Shown here in pieces: positions 44,130 to 53,467 of a DNA stretch of 64,000 nt. Each line of letters starts with the position of its first letter. Within the stretch, counting starts at the first letter, position 1. The DNA lies in the NCBI GenBank assembly GCA_036513315.1, contig DATBZF010000031.1:1-64000 (forward strand), written 5' to 3'. The notes under the pieces are model-generated. The model searched no databases, was not told where the DNA came from, and saw only the letters and a list, made by a program, of their open reading frames with translations. The position numbers and the translations under genes are program-made. Origin of the DNA: Roseiarcus sp036513315 (GTDB taxonomy: Bacteria; Pseudomonadota; Alphaproteobacteria; Rhizobiales; Beijerinckiaceae).

Positions 44130-45389
44130 TCAGCGAAGCGTCGACGGATGCGCGGCGAGCGCGCGGCTTCGTAACATCGTTTGGAACGCGGCGAACAATT
44201 TCTTCATCTGAGTCGCTTTGTAGGGGAACACATCTTCGGGATCCATCGCGTGAACGATCATCGCGTTGCCGACTTCGAAGATCAGCAATTCTCCTTGCCG
44301 CGTTTCGCCGCAGTCCATGATCAGGTAGTCGAGGCCCGAACGCCGCGCGATCTCTCGCAACGCCGCTTGATGGCGGGCGCCGAAGGCTTGGTCGAAATCG
44401 CGCATGAACGCCGCCTCCTCGGTGCGATTCTTCGGATTGTCGATCATATCGGCGTTGAGATAATGGATCATCCAATGGCTCGATATCGCCATATGGCAGG
44501 CATAGGGCCGCCCGTCGATCAAAGCGATGCGATATTTTCGAAACAGGCCGTCCCCGCTGCGATAATCGACAAATGGCGAGATGAAAAAGTCGGCCGGTGA
44601 ATATTCGGCGAGATAGGCGAGTATCCCGGCGCGATCGTCAAGCTTCTTCAGGCCTTCGCCGGCATGCGAGCCGAACGGCCGGGCGATGATCGGAAAGCGG
44701 CAATTCGGCAATAGCTGCTGAAGCGGCGTTTCGCCGGCTGCCAAACGCAACAGGCTCGCCCGGTCGACAGACGCATTGATCGGCATGGCGGCGCCCGGCG
44801 TCGAGGCGAGAAGCGCGAAGGCGCCGTCCCTGGTCAATCTTGAAATCCGACCGGGTTCATTGAGAACTGGACGGGGCCATGTCTTCAAACACTCGGTCAG
44901 GATATCGAGCGTCGCTCTATTCTGCTCGCCTTCGGCCGCCGCTACGAAAGCCACATCGTGCCGCGGAACGATTTCTGGCGGCGGGAATTCCGGCAGGACA
45001 TAGAGAACGTCGAGAACGACATCTTCGTTCTCCAGCAGAAATTCAATCGGCGTATTGGCCATAAGGTCGCCCGGCGCGGCCAACGCCAGGACCCTTAATG
45101 GGGCCGCGCTACCGGCAGCGCGCCCATGCCGATAGAGTCTTTGCAGTTTTAGCGCCTGCGTCTGGAGCTCAGCGCGGCGATGCTCGCGCCCCTGGAAGAT
45201 CTCGATGAGGGAAAGATCCATAAGGGCGGCCGCGTCGGCGCAATTGCCTCGGCTGCGATCGATCAGCGATTGCGCGATCGGCCCGAGATCGGCGCCGCGA
45301 AACGCCATTCTGGCGAGCGCGGCGAGCCCGATAAGCGCCGGCGGTTGATATTCTCCCGTTGCAATATCCCGGACAACGCAATCGTTCAC
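44130..45389 (-). CDS. ATP-grasp (RimK-like) protein with N-terminal TPR-like part
   Basis: 419 residues, GTG start with AAGAG upstream. Residues 1-95 are helical (SLIDRSRGNCADAAALMDLSLIEIFQGR); 98-200 is a Rossmann-like preATP-grasp region (LRVLALAAPGDLMANTPIEFLLE); 200-419 is ATP-grasp-like with FPIIARPFGSHAGEGLKKLDD, YRIALIDGRPYACHMAIS and ELLIFEVGNAMIVHAMD, where Glu and Asn would bind Mg-ATP. Such enzymes ligate a carboxylate to an amine or thiol. Converges with the TPR-glycosyltransferase gene, and gene pairs of this sort suggest a shared modification pathway. Substrate unknown; PilZ gene is upstream on the same strand. Confidence 0.7.
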   Translation of the reverse strand: MNDCVVRDIATGEYQPPALIGLAALARMAFRGADLGPIAQSLIDRSRGNCADAAALMDLSLIEIFQGREHRRAELQTQALKLQRLYRHGRAAGSAAPLRVLALAAPGDLMANTPIEFLLENEDVVLDVLYVLPEFPPPEIVPRHDVAFVAAAEGEQNRATLDILTECLKTWPRPVLNEPGRISRLTRDGAFALLASTPGAAMPINASVDRASLLRLAAGETPLQQLLPNCRFPIIARPFGSHAGEGLKKLDDRAGILAYLAEYSPADFFISPFVDYRSGDGLFRKYRIALIDGRPYACHMAISSHWMIHYLNADMIDNPKNRTEEAAFMRDFDQAFGARHQAALREIARRSGLDYLIMDCGETRQGELLIFEVGNAMIVHAMDPEDVFPYKATQMKKLFAAFQTMLRSRALAAHPSTLR

Positions 45390-45485
45390 AAGAAGCTCTT
45401 TTTGCTGGGAGGAAGCCGTCGATCCGGGAGAGGCTAGACGGTCAATCTTGCCTCGGGCTGGCCGGCCGCCCGGCGCTTCACCGCG

Positions 45486-45959
45486 TCAGCCGACCACCGC
45501 GTAATAGCGTCCGCGCAATGCCGACCGATCGCTTGGCTTTAGCGAAACAGGAGCTGCCGCCTGGCAATAACGAACGCCGAGCAAAGGACCCCGGCGCCAT
45601 ATGGTGGTGATGACACTGAGGGCGCCGGTTTCGTCATCATAGATGACGCAGCGCGCCGGCAGGCCGATATTCTTCATCAGTTGCAGACAAAGTCCCTGGG
45701 CGGACTGATCGCGCACCAGGCACTCGCAAATGAATGCGCTCTGCGAATCGAGCAGCTTGGCCGAGCGCAGCCGAAGACGGCGGCGCGCGCTTGAGCGCTT
45801 TTCTCTGGGCTTTTCGTCAACAGCCGGAGCGCCCGGCGCCGGCGTCACGACTTCGTAGGAGACCAGACCTTGATGCGCCAGCGACCGGTTCATCAGCCGC
45901 TTCAGTCCGGAAGGCGCCGGCCAGCGACGCAATCGGACCCCTTCCAGATTCACCGCCAT
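45486..45959 (-). CDS. PilZ-domain protein
   Basis: 157 residues. The C-terminal half carries the c-di-GMP-binding pattern: Arg-rich RSSARRRLRLRSAKLL (RxxxR) followed by CLVRDQSAQGLCLQL (D-x-S-x-x-G). The first 50 residues are a basic N-terminal region without a fold. PilZ proteins adjust motility or exopolysaccharide when c-di-GMP rises. In this flagellar setting it may slow motility or couple c-di-GMP to the neighbouring enzymes. 96 bp upstream of the ATP-grasp gene on the same strand. Confidence 0.75.
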   Translation of the reverse strand: MAVNLEGVRLRRWPAPSGLKRLMNRSLAHQGLVSYEVVTPAPGAPAVDEKPREKRSSARRRLRLRSAKLLDSQSAFICECLVRDQSAQGLCLQLMKNIGLPARCVIYDDETGALSVITTIWRRGPLLGVRYCQAAAPVSLKPSDRSALRGRYYAVVG

Positions 45960-46203
45960 TGCGCTGTCCCGACAAGCCGCAAGCTATTTGACTAATATTC
46001 CCGTACGTCCGGCCGGCGGCATTCGCGGCGACGCATCCATTTCGCTCTCGATTCTCGCCGCGATAGCTTTTCCCAGACTGACCTTTGGTCATGTCCCAGA
46101 CCGTCGCACCGGCCGCATTCGCAACCCGTGTAAATTGTCCAGTTTCACACCAGCCAGCGCTTCTATCAAAAGCGGAGTCGTTAATCGAAGGGGCTGAATC
46201 CGC

Positions 46204-46728
46204 ATGACACAGGAAGCGTTGTCTTCTCTCCAGGCGCTCGGCAACCAACTGCGCCTTCAATTGCTCCAAACGCCGGAATTTCGCGCCCTGACCGTCGTCG
46301 ACCGGACGATTTCCGAGCTTTCGGAGATTTTGAATTCCTGCGCGCCGCCGCCGCCTTTCCATTCCGCGCCTGCGCCGGTCGAATCTGCCGCCGCGGCGCC
46401 AAGCGCCAAGCCGCACGCTCAAACGGCGGCGCCGGCCCCGGTCAGCAGCCAAGAGCCGTCCGCCGAGCCGATCGCCATGGTGACCAGCATCAGGCCGCAA
46501 GAACAAGCGCCGGCGCCGGCCCCGATCAGCAGCCAGAAGACTTCTGCCGAGCCGATCGCGACAGTGACCAGCATCAGGCCGCATCTGCAAACGACGCTGG
46601 GTCCGATCAACAGCCAAAGCCGGATGGCGAAGGCGATCGCCGCCACGATCGCCGCCAAGGCGCCGCCTCTCGGCTCACTTTCGGCCGACGGGTCGCGTTT
46701 CACCTACCCACTCAGCGCGGCCTCCTGA
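46204..46728 (+). CDS. Hypothetical protein with Pro/Ala-rich internal repeats
   Basis: 174 residues, ATG 46204, weak ribosome-binding site. An N-terminal helical segment (LQALGNQLRLQLLQTPEF and VVDRTISELSEILN, to about 43) precedes a proline/alanine-rich region with two 28-residue repeats sharing SAEPIA and VTSIRP (from about 77). The C-terminus has RMAKAIAATIAAKAPPLGS. No signal peptide. Not recognised; the helical start could be a capping or oligomerisation segment, the rest intrinsically disordered. Plus-strand gene between two minus-strand neighbours. Confidence 0.6.
   Translation: MTQEALSSLQALGNQLRLQLLQTPEFRALTVVDRTISELSEILNSCAPPPPFHSAPAPVESAAAAPSAKPHAQTAAPAPVSSQEPSAEPIAMVTSIRPQEQAPAPAPISSQKTSAEPIATVTSIRPHLQTTLGPINSQSRMAKAIAATIAAKAPPLGSLSADGSRFTYPLSAAS
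46432..46599. repeat. Tandem 84-bp coding repeat
   Basis: Two units at 46432-46515 and 46516-46599, each starting CCGGCCCCG; identity is highest over GCCGAGCCGATCGC and GTGACCAGCATCAGGCCGCA. A third, shortened copy begins near 46600 (GTCCGATCAACAGCC). In frame with the gene, so it adds 28-residue modules. Confidence 0.85.
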
Positions 46729-46872
46729 GTGTCGGCGGACTGGCGATCGCCCGGATATGTGCGATTCATTCTGTCGCACATCACAAAGCCGTCAAGAAAC
46801 TATACGGTCAGAAGGTCATCCGCTTCCTGGCCACTCAGGATGATGATGCCTCTAACATCTCGCCCTGAATAC

Positions 46873-48819
46873 TTAGTCCGGAATTTGTTCACGCAATTTC
46901 ATTAACTCCGCGCTCTCCTTGCCATGCCAGGTAGGATTGATGGGAAGCAGGAAGCGGTCGACCTCTGCCTGGGCCGTATCGAATATGTCCAGCGCCGCCT
47001 GCGGGGCGGGTTCTGAACCGAGGGCGAGGCCGAGGCCCTTGGCGTAGAGGCTTTGCAGTCGGGCTAGCCAGAGTTTGTGATAGTCTAGATGCCAGCATGC
47101 TTCCACATGCCTCGGCAGGATTTCTAAGGCCCGGTCGGCGCTCGTAAGCGCATGATCGGCCCATGCCCTCCTGCGACCCGCGTCTGTCTCGAATAGCGCC
47201 GCAACCTTGTAGACTTGCGAGCTAAGCGTCAGGAGATGCGCATGCGTGTCAACCGGCAGCAAGGGTTGCCGCAGATCCCGCCCGGCGAGCAGAGTCTCCA
47301 GCGCCGCCACGGCTTCGGGACATTGCCGGTGGCTGATCTTGTTCTCGATCGACTGCAATTGCTGATACTCGGGAACCTTGTGGTCGGACTGGCCGTCGAC
47401 AAACTGGCTGGCGATGAAACAGCCCGGGAGCGCCTCGCCGAGCCGGCGCAGTTCGGCGCTGCTCAACTCGCCATAACCAGCCGACAAGTATTCGAGCCGT
47501 GCCAAATGGGGCAGGCGTTCGAGGGCCTGCGGCAGATTTCGGCCGTTCAGCCGCGTGGCAAGGGCCCACAGGTTGCGAGCTTCCAGCAAGCCAGCGGGAA
47601 TGCCTGGCTCGAATGACGGCCAGGCGGCATTGAGCACTTCAAGGTTCTGATTGTCCCACAGCCGATCCTTATCGCTGTAGAGCACCGTATCGATGCTATT
47701 GCTGTACTCCTGTTCGAGCACGCGGAGCTTAGGGAAGTGGCTGAGATCGAGATTCGCGACAAATTCGGCGGAAGTGGTGTGGAAGCCTTCACCGATTCTA
47801 AGGATTTCGAGGCTCCGGAAACAATCGGCTTCCGAGGGCAAGGCGGTGATGCCATTGTCGCTCAGATCGAGTTCCCGCAACTTGGGCAACCGCGCCACTT
47901 CCACCGGGACGGTATCAAGCCCGCAGCCGGCGAGGTTCAACACTTCCGCGGCCGTGAAATCGCCGAGCCAGGGCGGCAACGCCTTGACCTTGTTCTTCGC
48001 CAGCACGAGGTTGCGCGCGCCCGCAAAACGCAGCAGATCTTCGGGAACGAAGCGTAGTTCGCAGGACATGAAATCCACCGTGTCGATAGTTCCGCCGTTT
48101 TCCAGGTGGACCGCCAGTGACTGGAGTCGCTCGGCGCCCGCTTCCGAAATCCTCCGGGGCGGCGGCGTGCCGATCTCATCTGGCGGCCGCAGGATCGGCA
48201 GGCCGCGCTTCAGACGGTCGATGACCCGTTCGTCATGGATGAAATTGTCCTCGCTGATGACTTCGGGAGTGAGGATGAGTTCGAGACGATCGTCATCATA
48301 GTCCACCGGTAGATTGAGCCTTCCGGCCGAGCTGACGACATAGCGCCGCTCGACTGGCCCGTCGAAAATGAATTCATAATCGGAGGCGATGATGACATCC
48401 GCCTGGGTGCGGCCTCGAATGCGCATCTGCCCGTGATTGTAGTAGCCGGTCAGCGCGCCGGAGACCGTGATGTCGCCGTCTATTTCCGAAGCGCTGCCGC
48501 CGAGGCAAAGGTTTTTTGCAAACACATCGCCCTTCACCTTCAGCATGGGCGACCAATCAATATCAGGCTCCACCAGCGTCGCCTTCGGCGCGATCAGCGA
48601 CCCGGTGATGAACAGGGCGCCAAGGCTGGCGTCTTTGAAGGCCTCGACCAGCGCGCTCGTCTCGATGGCCCCCTCGGTATCGATGACGACATCGCCCTCG
48701 ACGACACCGGCCCGATATTCGCCGGTAGAGCGATAGGTCATCGTGCGGCTGGCAAAATTGGTGACCTCCGGCATGAAACGGGCAAAGGCTTCCGCCAACG
48801 TTGTCAGATATTCAGCCAT
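46873..48819 (-). CDS. Leucine-rich-repeat protein with beta-helix-like N-terminal part
   Basis: 648 residues from the ATG at 48819, which has AAGGAG 8 nt upstream (earlier in-frame ATGs do not). Residues 40-190 have short strand repeats around GDVVIDTEGAIETSALVEAF, LFITGSLIAPKATLVE, MLKVKGDVFAKNLCLGG and IDGDITVSGALTGYY, suggesting a right-handed beta-helix similar to bactofilin-like folds. Residues 225-460 carry LRRs (AAEVLNLAGCGLDTVPVEVA, LRELDLSDNGITALPSEA). Residues 520-648 are helical (TPR-like: ADHALTSADRALEILPRHVEAC). No signal peptide or anchor. Function unknown; protein-protein scaffold is likely. Opposite in direction to the flagellar genes. Confidence 0.8.
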   Translation of the reverse strand: MAEYLTTLAEAFARFMPEVTNFASRTMTYRSTGEYRAGVVEGDVVIDTEGAIETSALVEAFKDASLGALFITGSLIAPKATLVEPDIDWSPMLKVKGDVFAKNLCLGGSASEIDGDITVSGALTGYYNHGQMRIRGRTQADVIIASDYEFIFDGPVERRYVVSSAGRLNLPVDYDDDRLELILTPEVISEDNFIHDERVIDRLKRGLPILRPPDEIGTPPPRRISEAGAERLQSLAVHLENGGTIDTVDFMSCELRFVPEDLLRFAGARNLVLAKNKVKALPPWLGDFTAAEVLNLAGCGLDTVPVEVARLPKLRELDLSDNGITALPSEADCFRSLEILRIGEGFHTTSAEFVANLDLSHFPKLRVLEQEYSNSIDTVLYSDKDRLWDNQNLEVLNAAWPSFEPGIPAGLLEARNLWALATRLNGRNLPQALERLPHLARLEYLSAGYGELSSAELRRLGEALPGCFIASQFVDGQSDHKVPEYQQLQSIENKISHRQCPEAVAALETLLAGRDLRQPLLPVDTHAHLLTLSSQVYKVAALFETDAGRRRAWADHALTSADRALEILPRHVEACWHLDYHKLWLARLQSLYAKGLGLALGSEPAPQAALDIFDTAQAEVDRFLLPINPTWHGKESAELMKLREQIPD

Positions 48820-49462
48820 CCCCTCGCTCCTTGGCCCCGCCATTCTCTTAAAGCGAGTAACCGATATATTGATCATTTTTAAGCGTTACGCAAGCGTCAG
48901 CCGGCCGCGAGGTCGAGAGGCCGATTTAAGCCGCCGTAGCATTGCGGTATCGCAGTTCAATCGCGGTCGCTGCTCATGAGTCCGCCACCGCCGCCGCATC
49001 GAGCCTGACTTGGCGCGACAGCAGCCTCAGATAACATCCAGCGAGTTCGCCGACGATCCGCGGATGCGACGCCCAGGATATTTGCGATTTTTTAAAGCAG
49101 GCTAGCCTATACAGCTTGAGGCGGCGAAGGGCCGGGTTCGCGTATGTTGCGTCAGGTCATCGACGAGATCGAGCAATTGCATCGGGCGATCGCGAGCCGC
49201 GGAACCAGGCTGAGCGCGGCCCGCTTTTACAAATCGTCTGACGCGTCCGGCGATCGTCAGCTTCGCGCTGTTAACTCTCTGATAACTTCTCGTGTCCTCG
49301 AGCGTAGAGGACGCGTGCTCATGCCTTATTTTTCAGCGCTTTTGAAGAAAAGTCATCGGCGGGGAGATCTTGCGACGCCGGTGGCGATTCTTCCCCGTCC
49401 ATCAGCCTCGCGCAAGCGTTCGCGTGTTTAGTCGAGCCATCGCAGGTTCGAGGGATAGGTAA
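48820..49462. other. 640-bp divergent region between the LRR gene and flgE
   Basis: Contains the ribosome-binding site and probable promoter of the LRR gene on the minus strand (TTGCGT and TATATC boxes 19 bp apart near 48867-48897). The flgE-operon promoter is expected in the right half. TTAA-N7-ATAA (49271-49285) is a one-mismatch CtrA-like box. A 95-codon frame at 49144-49431 is basic and not convincing. Confidence 0.5.
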
Positions 49463-50755
49463 ATGAGTGGCAATATCATGAACGCCGCGGTGATGGGCAT
49501 GAACGCCCAGACCAGCTGGCTGGCGACCATTTCGCAAAATATCGCCAACTCGAGCACGACCGGTTACAAAGACGCCGAAACGGAGTTTAACTCTCTCGTC
49601 GACCAGTCTAGCCCCAGCAATTATTCAGCCGGCGGCGTCTCGACAACCGCCATGTCGATGAACAGCCTGCAGGGCGGCATCTCCGGCACTTCAACGGTCA
49701 CCGACCTGGCGGTCCAGGGCAATGGGTTTTTCGTCGTCAGCGATGCGGCCGGCGACACGTTTCTCACCCGCAACGGCTCCTTCGTGCCCGACGCATCCGG
49801 CAATCTGGTCAATTCGGCCGGCTATTATCTGATGGGCAGCGATATCCAGAACAATTCCACGCCTGTCGCGAATTCGCTCGCGGGCCTGCAGAAAGTCAAT
49901 GTGAACCAGACCGGCGAGCAGGCGACGCCGACCACGTCGGGCGTCTTTTCCGCCAACCTGCCCTCGACCGCCGCGATCGTTCCGGCCGCAGCCACACCGG
50001 CCGGCGGCGGCACGACCTATACGGAGAAAACGTCGCTCATCACCTACGACAATCTCGGCACGCCGGTCACGCTCGATGTCTATATGACCAACGTTTCCAC
50101 TGCCGCCGTGCCGGCCTCGGCCGGCCCCCCTCCCACCGCCGCGGTTCCAGCCGCCTACAAGTGGGAAGTCGATGTCTACAACGCCGCTGACGCCGCCGCC
50201 GGTGGCGGATTCCCCTATTCGACGCCCGCCCTGTCGTCGCAGGTCCTGGATTTTGGTCCAACCGGCCAGGTGACGGGCCCATCCACCGCAACCATTGCGA
50301 TCCCGAACGGCGATACGATGACGCTGAACATGGGCGGCATGACGCAGCTCGCAACAGGCTACGCAATCACCGCCGCGACCACCAACGGCAATGCGCCCGA
50401 CACATTGACCGGGGTGACGATCAGCACCGCCGGCGTCTTGTCCTTCAACTACAGCAGCGGAACGTCGCTGCCGGCCTACGACATACCGCTGGCCAATGTG
50501 GCGAGCCCGGACAATCTGACATCCGTCAACGGCACGGTCTATTCCACCAACATCAACTCAGGCCAGCCACAGGTCGGCACGGCGGGAACGGCCGGATTCG
50601 GCTCGATCGAATCGTCCTCTCTCGAAAATTCGACGGTCGATCTCGCCACCGAACTGACCGATATGATCCAGGCGCAAAGCAGCTACGAGGCCAATTCCAA
50701 AGTGTTCCAGACGGGCGCCAATCTGCTCGACATTCTCAACAAGATTCAGGCGTAG
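49463..50755 (+). CDS. flgE: Flagellar hook protein FlgE
   Basis: 430 residues. N-terminal rod/hook motif AVMGMNAQTSWLATISQNIANSSTTGYKDAETEF (in parts), the FlgE central domain with LAVQGNGFFVVSD and GDTFLTRNGSFVPDASGNLVNSAGYYLMG, and a C-terminus LATELTDMIQAQSSYEANSKVFQTGANLLD that re-forms the coiled core. Polymerises into the hook under control of FlgD and FliK. The middle is Ala/Thr/Pro-rich. First gene of the operon flgE-flgK-flgL-flaF-flbT-flgD-fliQ-flhA-fliR, matching the Sinorhizobium order. In relatives Rem activates this promoter. Confidence 0.96.
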   Translation: MSGNIMNAAVMGMNAQTSWLATISQNIANSSTTGYKDAETEFNSLVDQSSPSNYSAGGVSTTAMSMNSLQGGISGTSTVTDLAVQGNGFFVVSDAAGDTFLTRNGSFVPDASGNLVNSAGYYLMGSDIQNNSTPVANSLAGLQKVNVNQTGEQATPTTSGVFSANLPSTAAIVPAAATPAGGGTTYTEKTSLITYDNLGTPVTLDVYMTNVSTAAVPASAGPPPTAAVPAAYKWEVDVYNAADAAAGGGFPYSTPALSSQVLDFGPTGQVTGPSTATIAIPNGDTMTLNMGGMTQLATGYAITAATTNGNAPDTLTGVTISTAGVLSFNYSSGTSLPAYDIPLANVASPDNLTSVNGTVYSTNINSGQPQVGTAGTAGFGSIESSSLENSTVDLATELTDMIQAQSSYEANSKVFQTGANLLDILNKIQA

Positions 50756-50788
50756 CCACCCGACGTTTGGCGTTAAAGGAAGCCGCTC

Positions 50789-52321
50789 ATGACCTTGTCC
50801 TCGGCGTTTAATATCATCGACAGTTCGTTCAATGCGAACTCGAGCCAGACAGCCGTCATATCGCAGAATATCTCGAATTCGAGCACGACGGGATATACGC
50901 TCAAGACCGCCAATCTCGCTGCCTCCCCCTATGGCGGCGTCGAGGTCAGCTCGATCACGCGGGCGACCAATGTCGCCCTTCAGGAGCAAATGCTGGCGGC
51001 GAGCTCAACGGCGGCCCAGCAGGCGGCGCTCGCCAACGGGCTTACGCAATTGAGCGCGACGGTGAGCGACAGCGCTTCGACGTCCTCATCGTCGTCGTCG
51101 ACGACGACCGCGTCGGGGCAATCGCCCGCTGCGCTGCTCGCCGGCCTTCAGACGGCGCTGCAAAATTACGAGGCCTCGCCGAGCAATGCGACGGTCGCGC
51201 AGTCGGTCGTCAGCGCCGCTGCGGCTCTGACCAATTCGCTCAACAGCGCCACTTCCACAGTGCAACAGGTCCGCTCCCAGGCGGACGCGGATATGGCGAC
51301 GTCGGTCGCCACCATCAATTCGCTGCTGAGCCAATATCAGACCGTCAACAATACGATCGTCAACGGCCTCCAGTCCGGCGCCGACGTCACCGACGCCGAG
51401 GATTCGCGGGACAATATCCTGAGCCAGCTCTCGCAGCAGATCGGCATTTCGACAGTGACGAGCGCCAATGGTTCGGAATCGATCTATACCGACAGCGGCG
51501 TCACGTTGTTCCAAACCACGGCGCGCTCGGTGACGTTCACGGCGACGCCGACATTGACGGCGGGCGCGACGGGCAATCCCGTGATGGTCGACGGCGTGCC
51601 CATCACCGGTTCTTCGTCGCCGATGGCGATCCAGTCCGGCGCACTGGCGGGCCTGGCGACGCTGCGCGACACGACGGCGCCGCAATATCAGAGCCAGCTC
51701 GACCAGATCGCGAGCGGGTTGATCAATGCGTTCTCGGAAACCGATCAGACCAACCCGGCAGCGCCGGACCCATTGCCAGGGCTGTTCACCGATCCTTCAG
51801 GCACGGTGCCCAATAACGCGACCGCTCCGGCGGGGCTGGCCGGTCAGATATCCGTCAATGCGAGCGTCGATCCGAGCCAGGGCGGAAACGCCAATCTGCT
51901 GAGGGACGGCGGAATCGCCAATGCCGAGGCCGGCAATAACGATTACACCTACAACACCAGCGGCGCCGCCAGCTACACCACGCGCATCCAGCAGATGATT
52001 TCGCAGATATCGGCGACTCAATCGTTCAGTCCGTCAGCGGGGGCCGGATCGAGCGACAACCTCACCAATTACACCGCCGCGTCGGTGAGCTGGGTGCAGG
52101 GGCAATATCAGCAGGCGAGCGACCAGGCCAGCTCGTCGAGCGCCCTGGCGACAAGCGCGTCGCAGGCGCTGTCTAGCGCCACCGGCGTCAATCTCGACGA
52201 CGAGACCTCGCAGATGCTCAGTCTCGAAAACTCCTATCAAACCACGGCGAAGCTGCTCACGACGGTGAACAATATGTTCGCGTCGTTGCTGAACGCCGTA
52301 ACCGCGGCGGTGGCGGCATGA
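50789..52321 (+). CDS. flgK: Flagellar hook-associated protein FlgK
   Basis: 510 residues. N-terminal flg_bb_rod-type helix AFNIIDSSFNANSSQTAVISQNISNSSTTGYT (in parts); coiled region LANGLTQLSATVSD; D2-like segment SANGSESIYTDSGVTLFQ; C-terminal ISATQSFSPSAGAGSS and TGVNLDDETSQMLSLENSYQTTAKLLTTVNNMF. First junction protein between hook and filament. 33 bp after flgE; stop overlaps the flgL ATG by 4 bp. Serine/threonine-rich in the middle (DSASTSSSSSSTTTASG). Confidence 0.95.
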   Translation: MTLSSAFNIIDSSFNANSSQTAVISQNISNSSTTGYTLKTANLAASPYGGVEVSSITRATNVALQEQMLAASSTAAQQAALANGLTQLSATVSDSASTSSSSSSTTTASGQSPAALLAGLQTALQNYEASPSNATVAQSVVSAAAALTNSLNSATSTVQQVRSQADADMATSVATINSLLSQYQTVNNTIVNGLQSGADVTDAEDSRDNILSQLSQQIGISTVTSANGSESIYTDSGVTLFQTTARSVTFTATPTLTAGATGNPVMVDGVPITGSSSPMAIQSGALAGLATLRDTTAPQYQSQLDQIASGLINAFSETDQTNPAAPDPLPGLFTDPSGTVPNNATAPAGLAGQISVNASVDPSQGGNANLLRDGGIANAEAGNNDYTYNTSGAASYTTRIQQMISQISATQSFSPSAGAGSSDNLTNYTAASVSWVQGQYQQASDQASSSSALATSASQALSSATGVNLDDETSQMLSLENSYQTTAKLLTTVNNMFASLLNAVTAAVAA

Positions 52322-53361
52322 CGACCAACTACATTTCCACGCAATATCTCTCGTCGTCGCTGCAATTGTCCGTTCTGAAGATGCAGACGGAACTGGCGAC
52401 CGCACAGGCGGAATCCGCCTCCGGCCAATATGCCGATATCGGATTGCAGCTTGGCAACCAGGCGGGACAGGAAATTTCGTTGCAAAACGAAAATGGCCTC
52501 CTGCAGACCTATACGACGACCAATTCGCAGGTCGCCACCAGCCTCAGCACAACCCAGTCGGCGCTTTCCTCTCTCCAGACTAACGCGCAAAACACGCTCA
52601 ACGAACTGACCGAGTGGAATGGAAGCACGGATATCGGTTCCGAACTTCAGTCGCTCGGCGCCAACGGGTTGCAGTCCCTCATCGCCACGACCAATACGTC
52701 GGTCAGTGGTCAATATGTGTTCGGCGGCATCAATTCCGCCAATCCGCCGTTGACCAGCTATACCGGCACGGCCGCCCAGACGACGTTGCAGAACGCTTTC
52801 GCGACCTATCTCGCAGGGCTCGCGCCGCCGGCGACGGCGGCGACCGTCACGGCGACGCAGATGCAGACATTTCTCGCCTCGCCGGCCGTGACCAGCCAGT
52901 TTCAGGGGGCCGCCTGGGCCGCCAACTGGTCCTCCGCGTCCAGCACCAATATCAGCAGCAATATTTCTCCGACCGAGACGATCACGTCGACGACCAACGC
53001 CAACCAACCGGCGTTCCAGGATCTTGCTCAGGGCTATGCGCTGCTGAACGAGTTCGCGGGCACGTCGATCAATCAGTCCGCGTTGCAGGTCGTCGCCACG
53101 CGCGCCAGCACGCTCATCAATCAGGCGGTGACTTCGCTGACGACGACGCAGGCGACGCTGGGCTCGGCCCAGCAAAGCTTGACCGACGCCAACGCCAATA
53201 TGTCCGCCCAAATGACCATTCTGCAGACGCAGATCAACAATCTCGACAGCGTCAATCTCTACCAGACTTCGACGCTGGTTTCTTCTCTTACGACGCAGAT
53301 CCAGACGGCTTATTCGCTGACCGCGGCGCTGCAGAAGCTCAGTCTGGTGAATTATCTCTAG
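52318..53361 (+). CDS. flgL: Flagellar hook-associated protein FlgL
   Basis: 347 residues. Flagellin-like N-terminus (NYISTQYLSSSLQLSVLKMQTELATAQAESASGQYADIGLQLG in parts) and a C-terminal helix pair (LTTTQATLGSAQQSLTDANANMSAQMTILQTQINNLDSVNLYQ). The middle includes NTSVSGQYVFGGINSANPP, a usual FlgL feature. Forms the second junction layer between hook and filament. Weakly conserved as in most Rhizobiales. ATG overlaps the flgK stop. Confidence 0.93.
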   Translation: MTTNYISTQYLSSSLQLSVLKMQTELATAQAESASGQYADIGLQLGNQAGQEISLQNENGLLQTYTTTNSQVATSLSTTQSALSSLQTNAQNTLNELTEWNGSTDIGSELQSLGANGLQSLIATTNTSVSGQYVFGGINSANPPLTSYTGTAAQTTLQNAFATYLAGLAPPATAATVTATQMQTFLASPAVTSQFQGAAWAANWSSASSTNISSNISPTETITSTTNANQPAFQDLAQGYALLNEFAGTSINQSALQVVATRASTLINQAVTSLTTTQATLGSAQQSLTDANANMSAQMTILQTQINNLDSVNLYQTSTLVSSLTTQIQTAYSLTAALQKLSLVNYL

Positions 53362-53467
53362 CCTGCTCCGTGTCGAGGAGATCGACGCGGCGTTCCAGGT
53401 CTCGTCTTTCGCGGGGGGCGGCGTTCGCTGCAATGAAAGGCGCCTCAGGCGCCATCGAGGGTGAGCA

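Noticed and set aside
49144..49431. 95-codon plus-strand frame before flgE
   Set aside because: Basic, no ribosome-binding site and no recognised family; the region more likely holds the flgE promoter.
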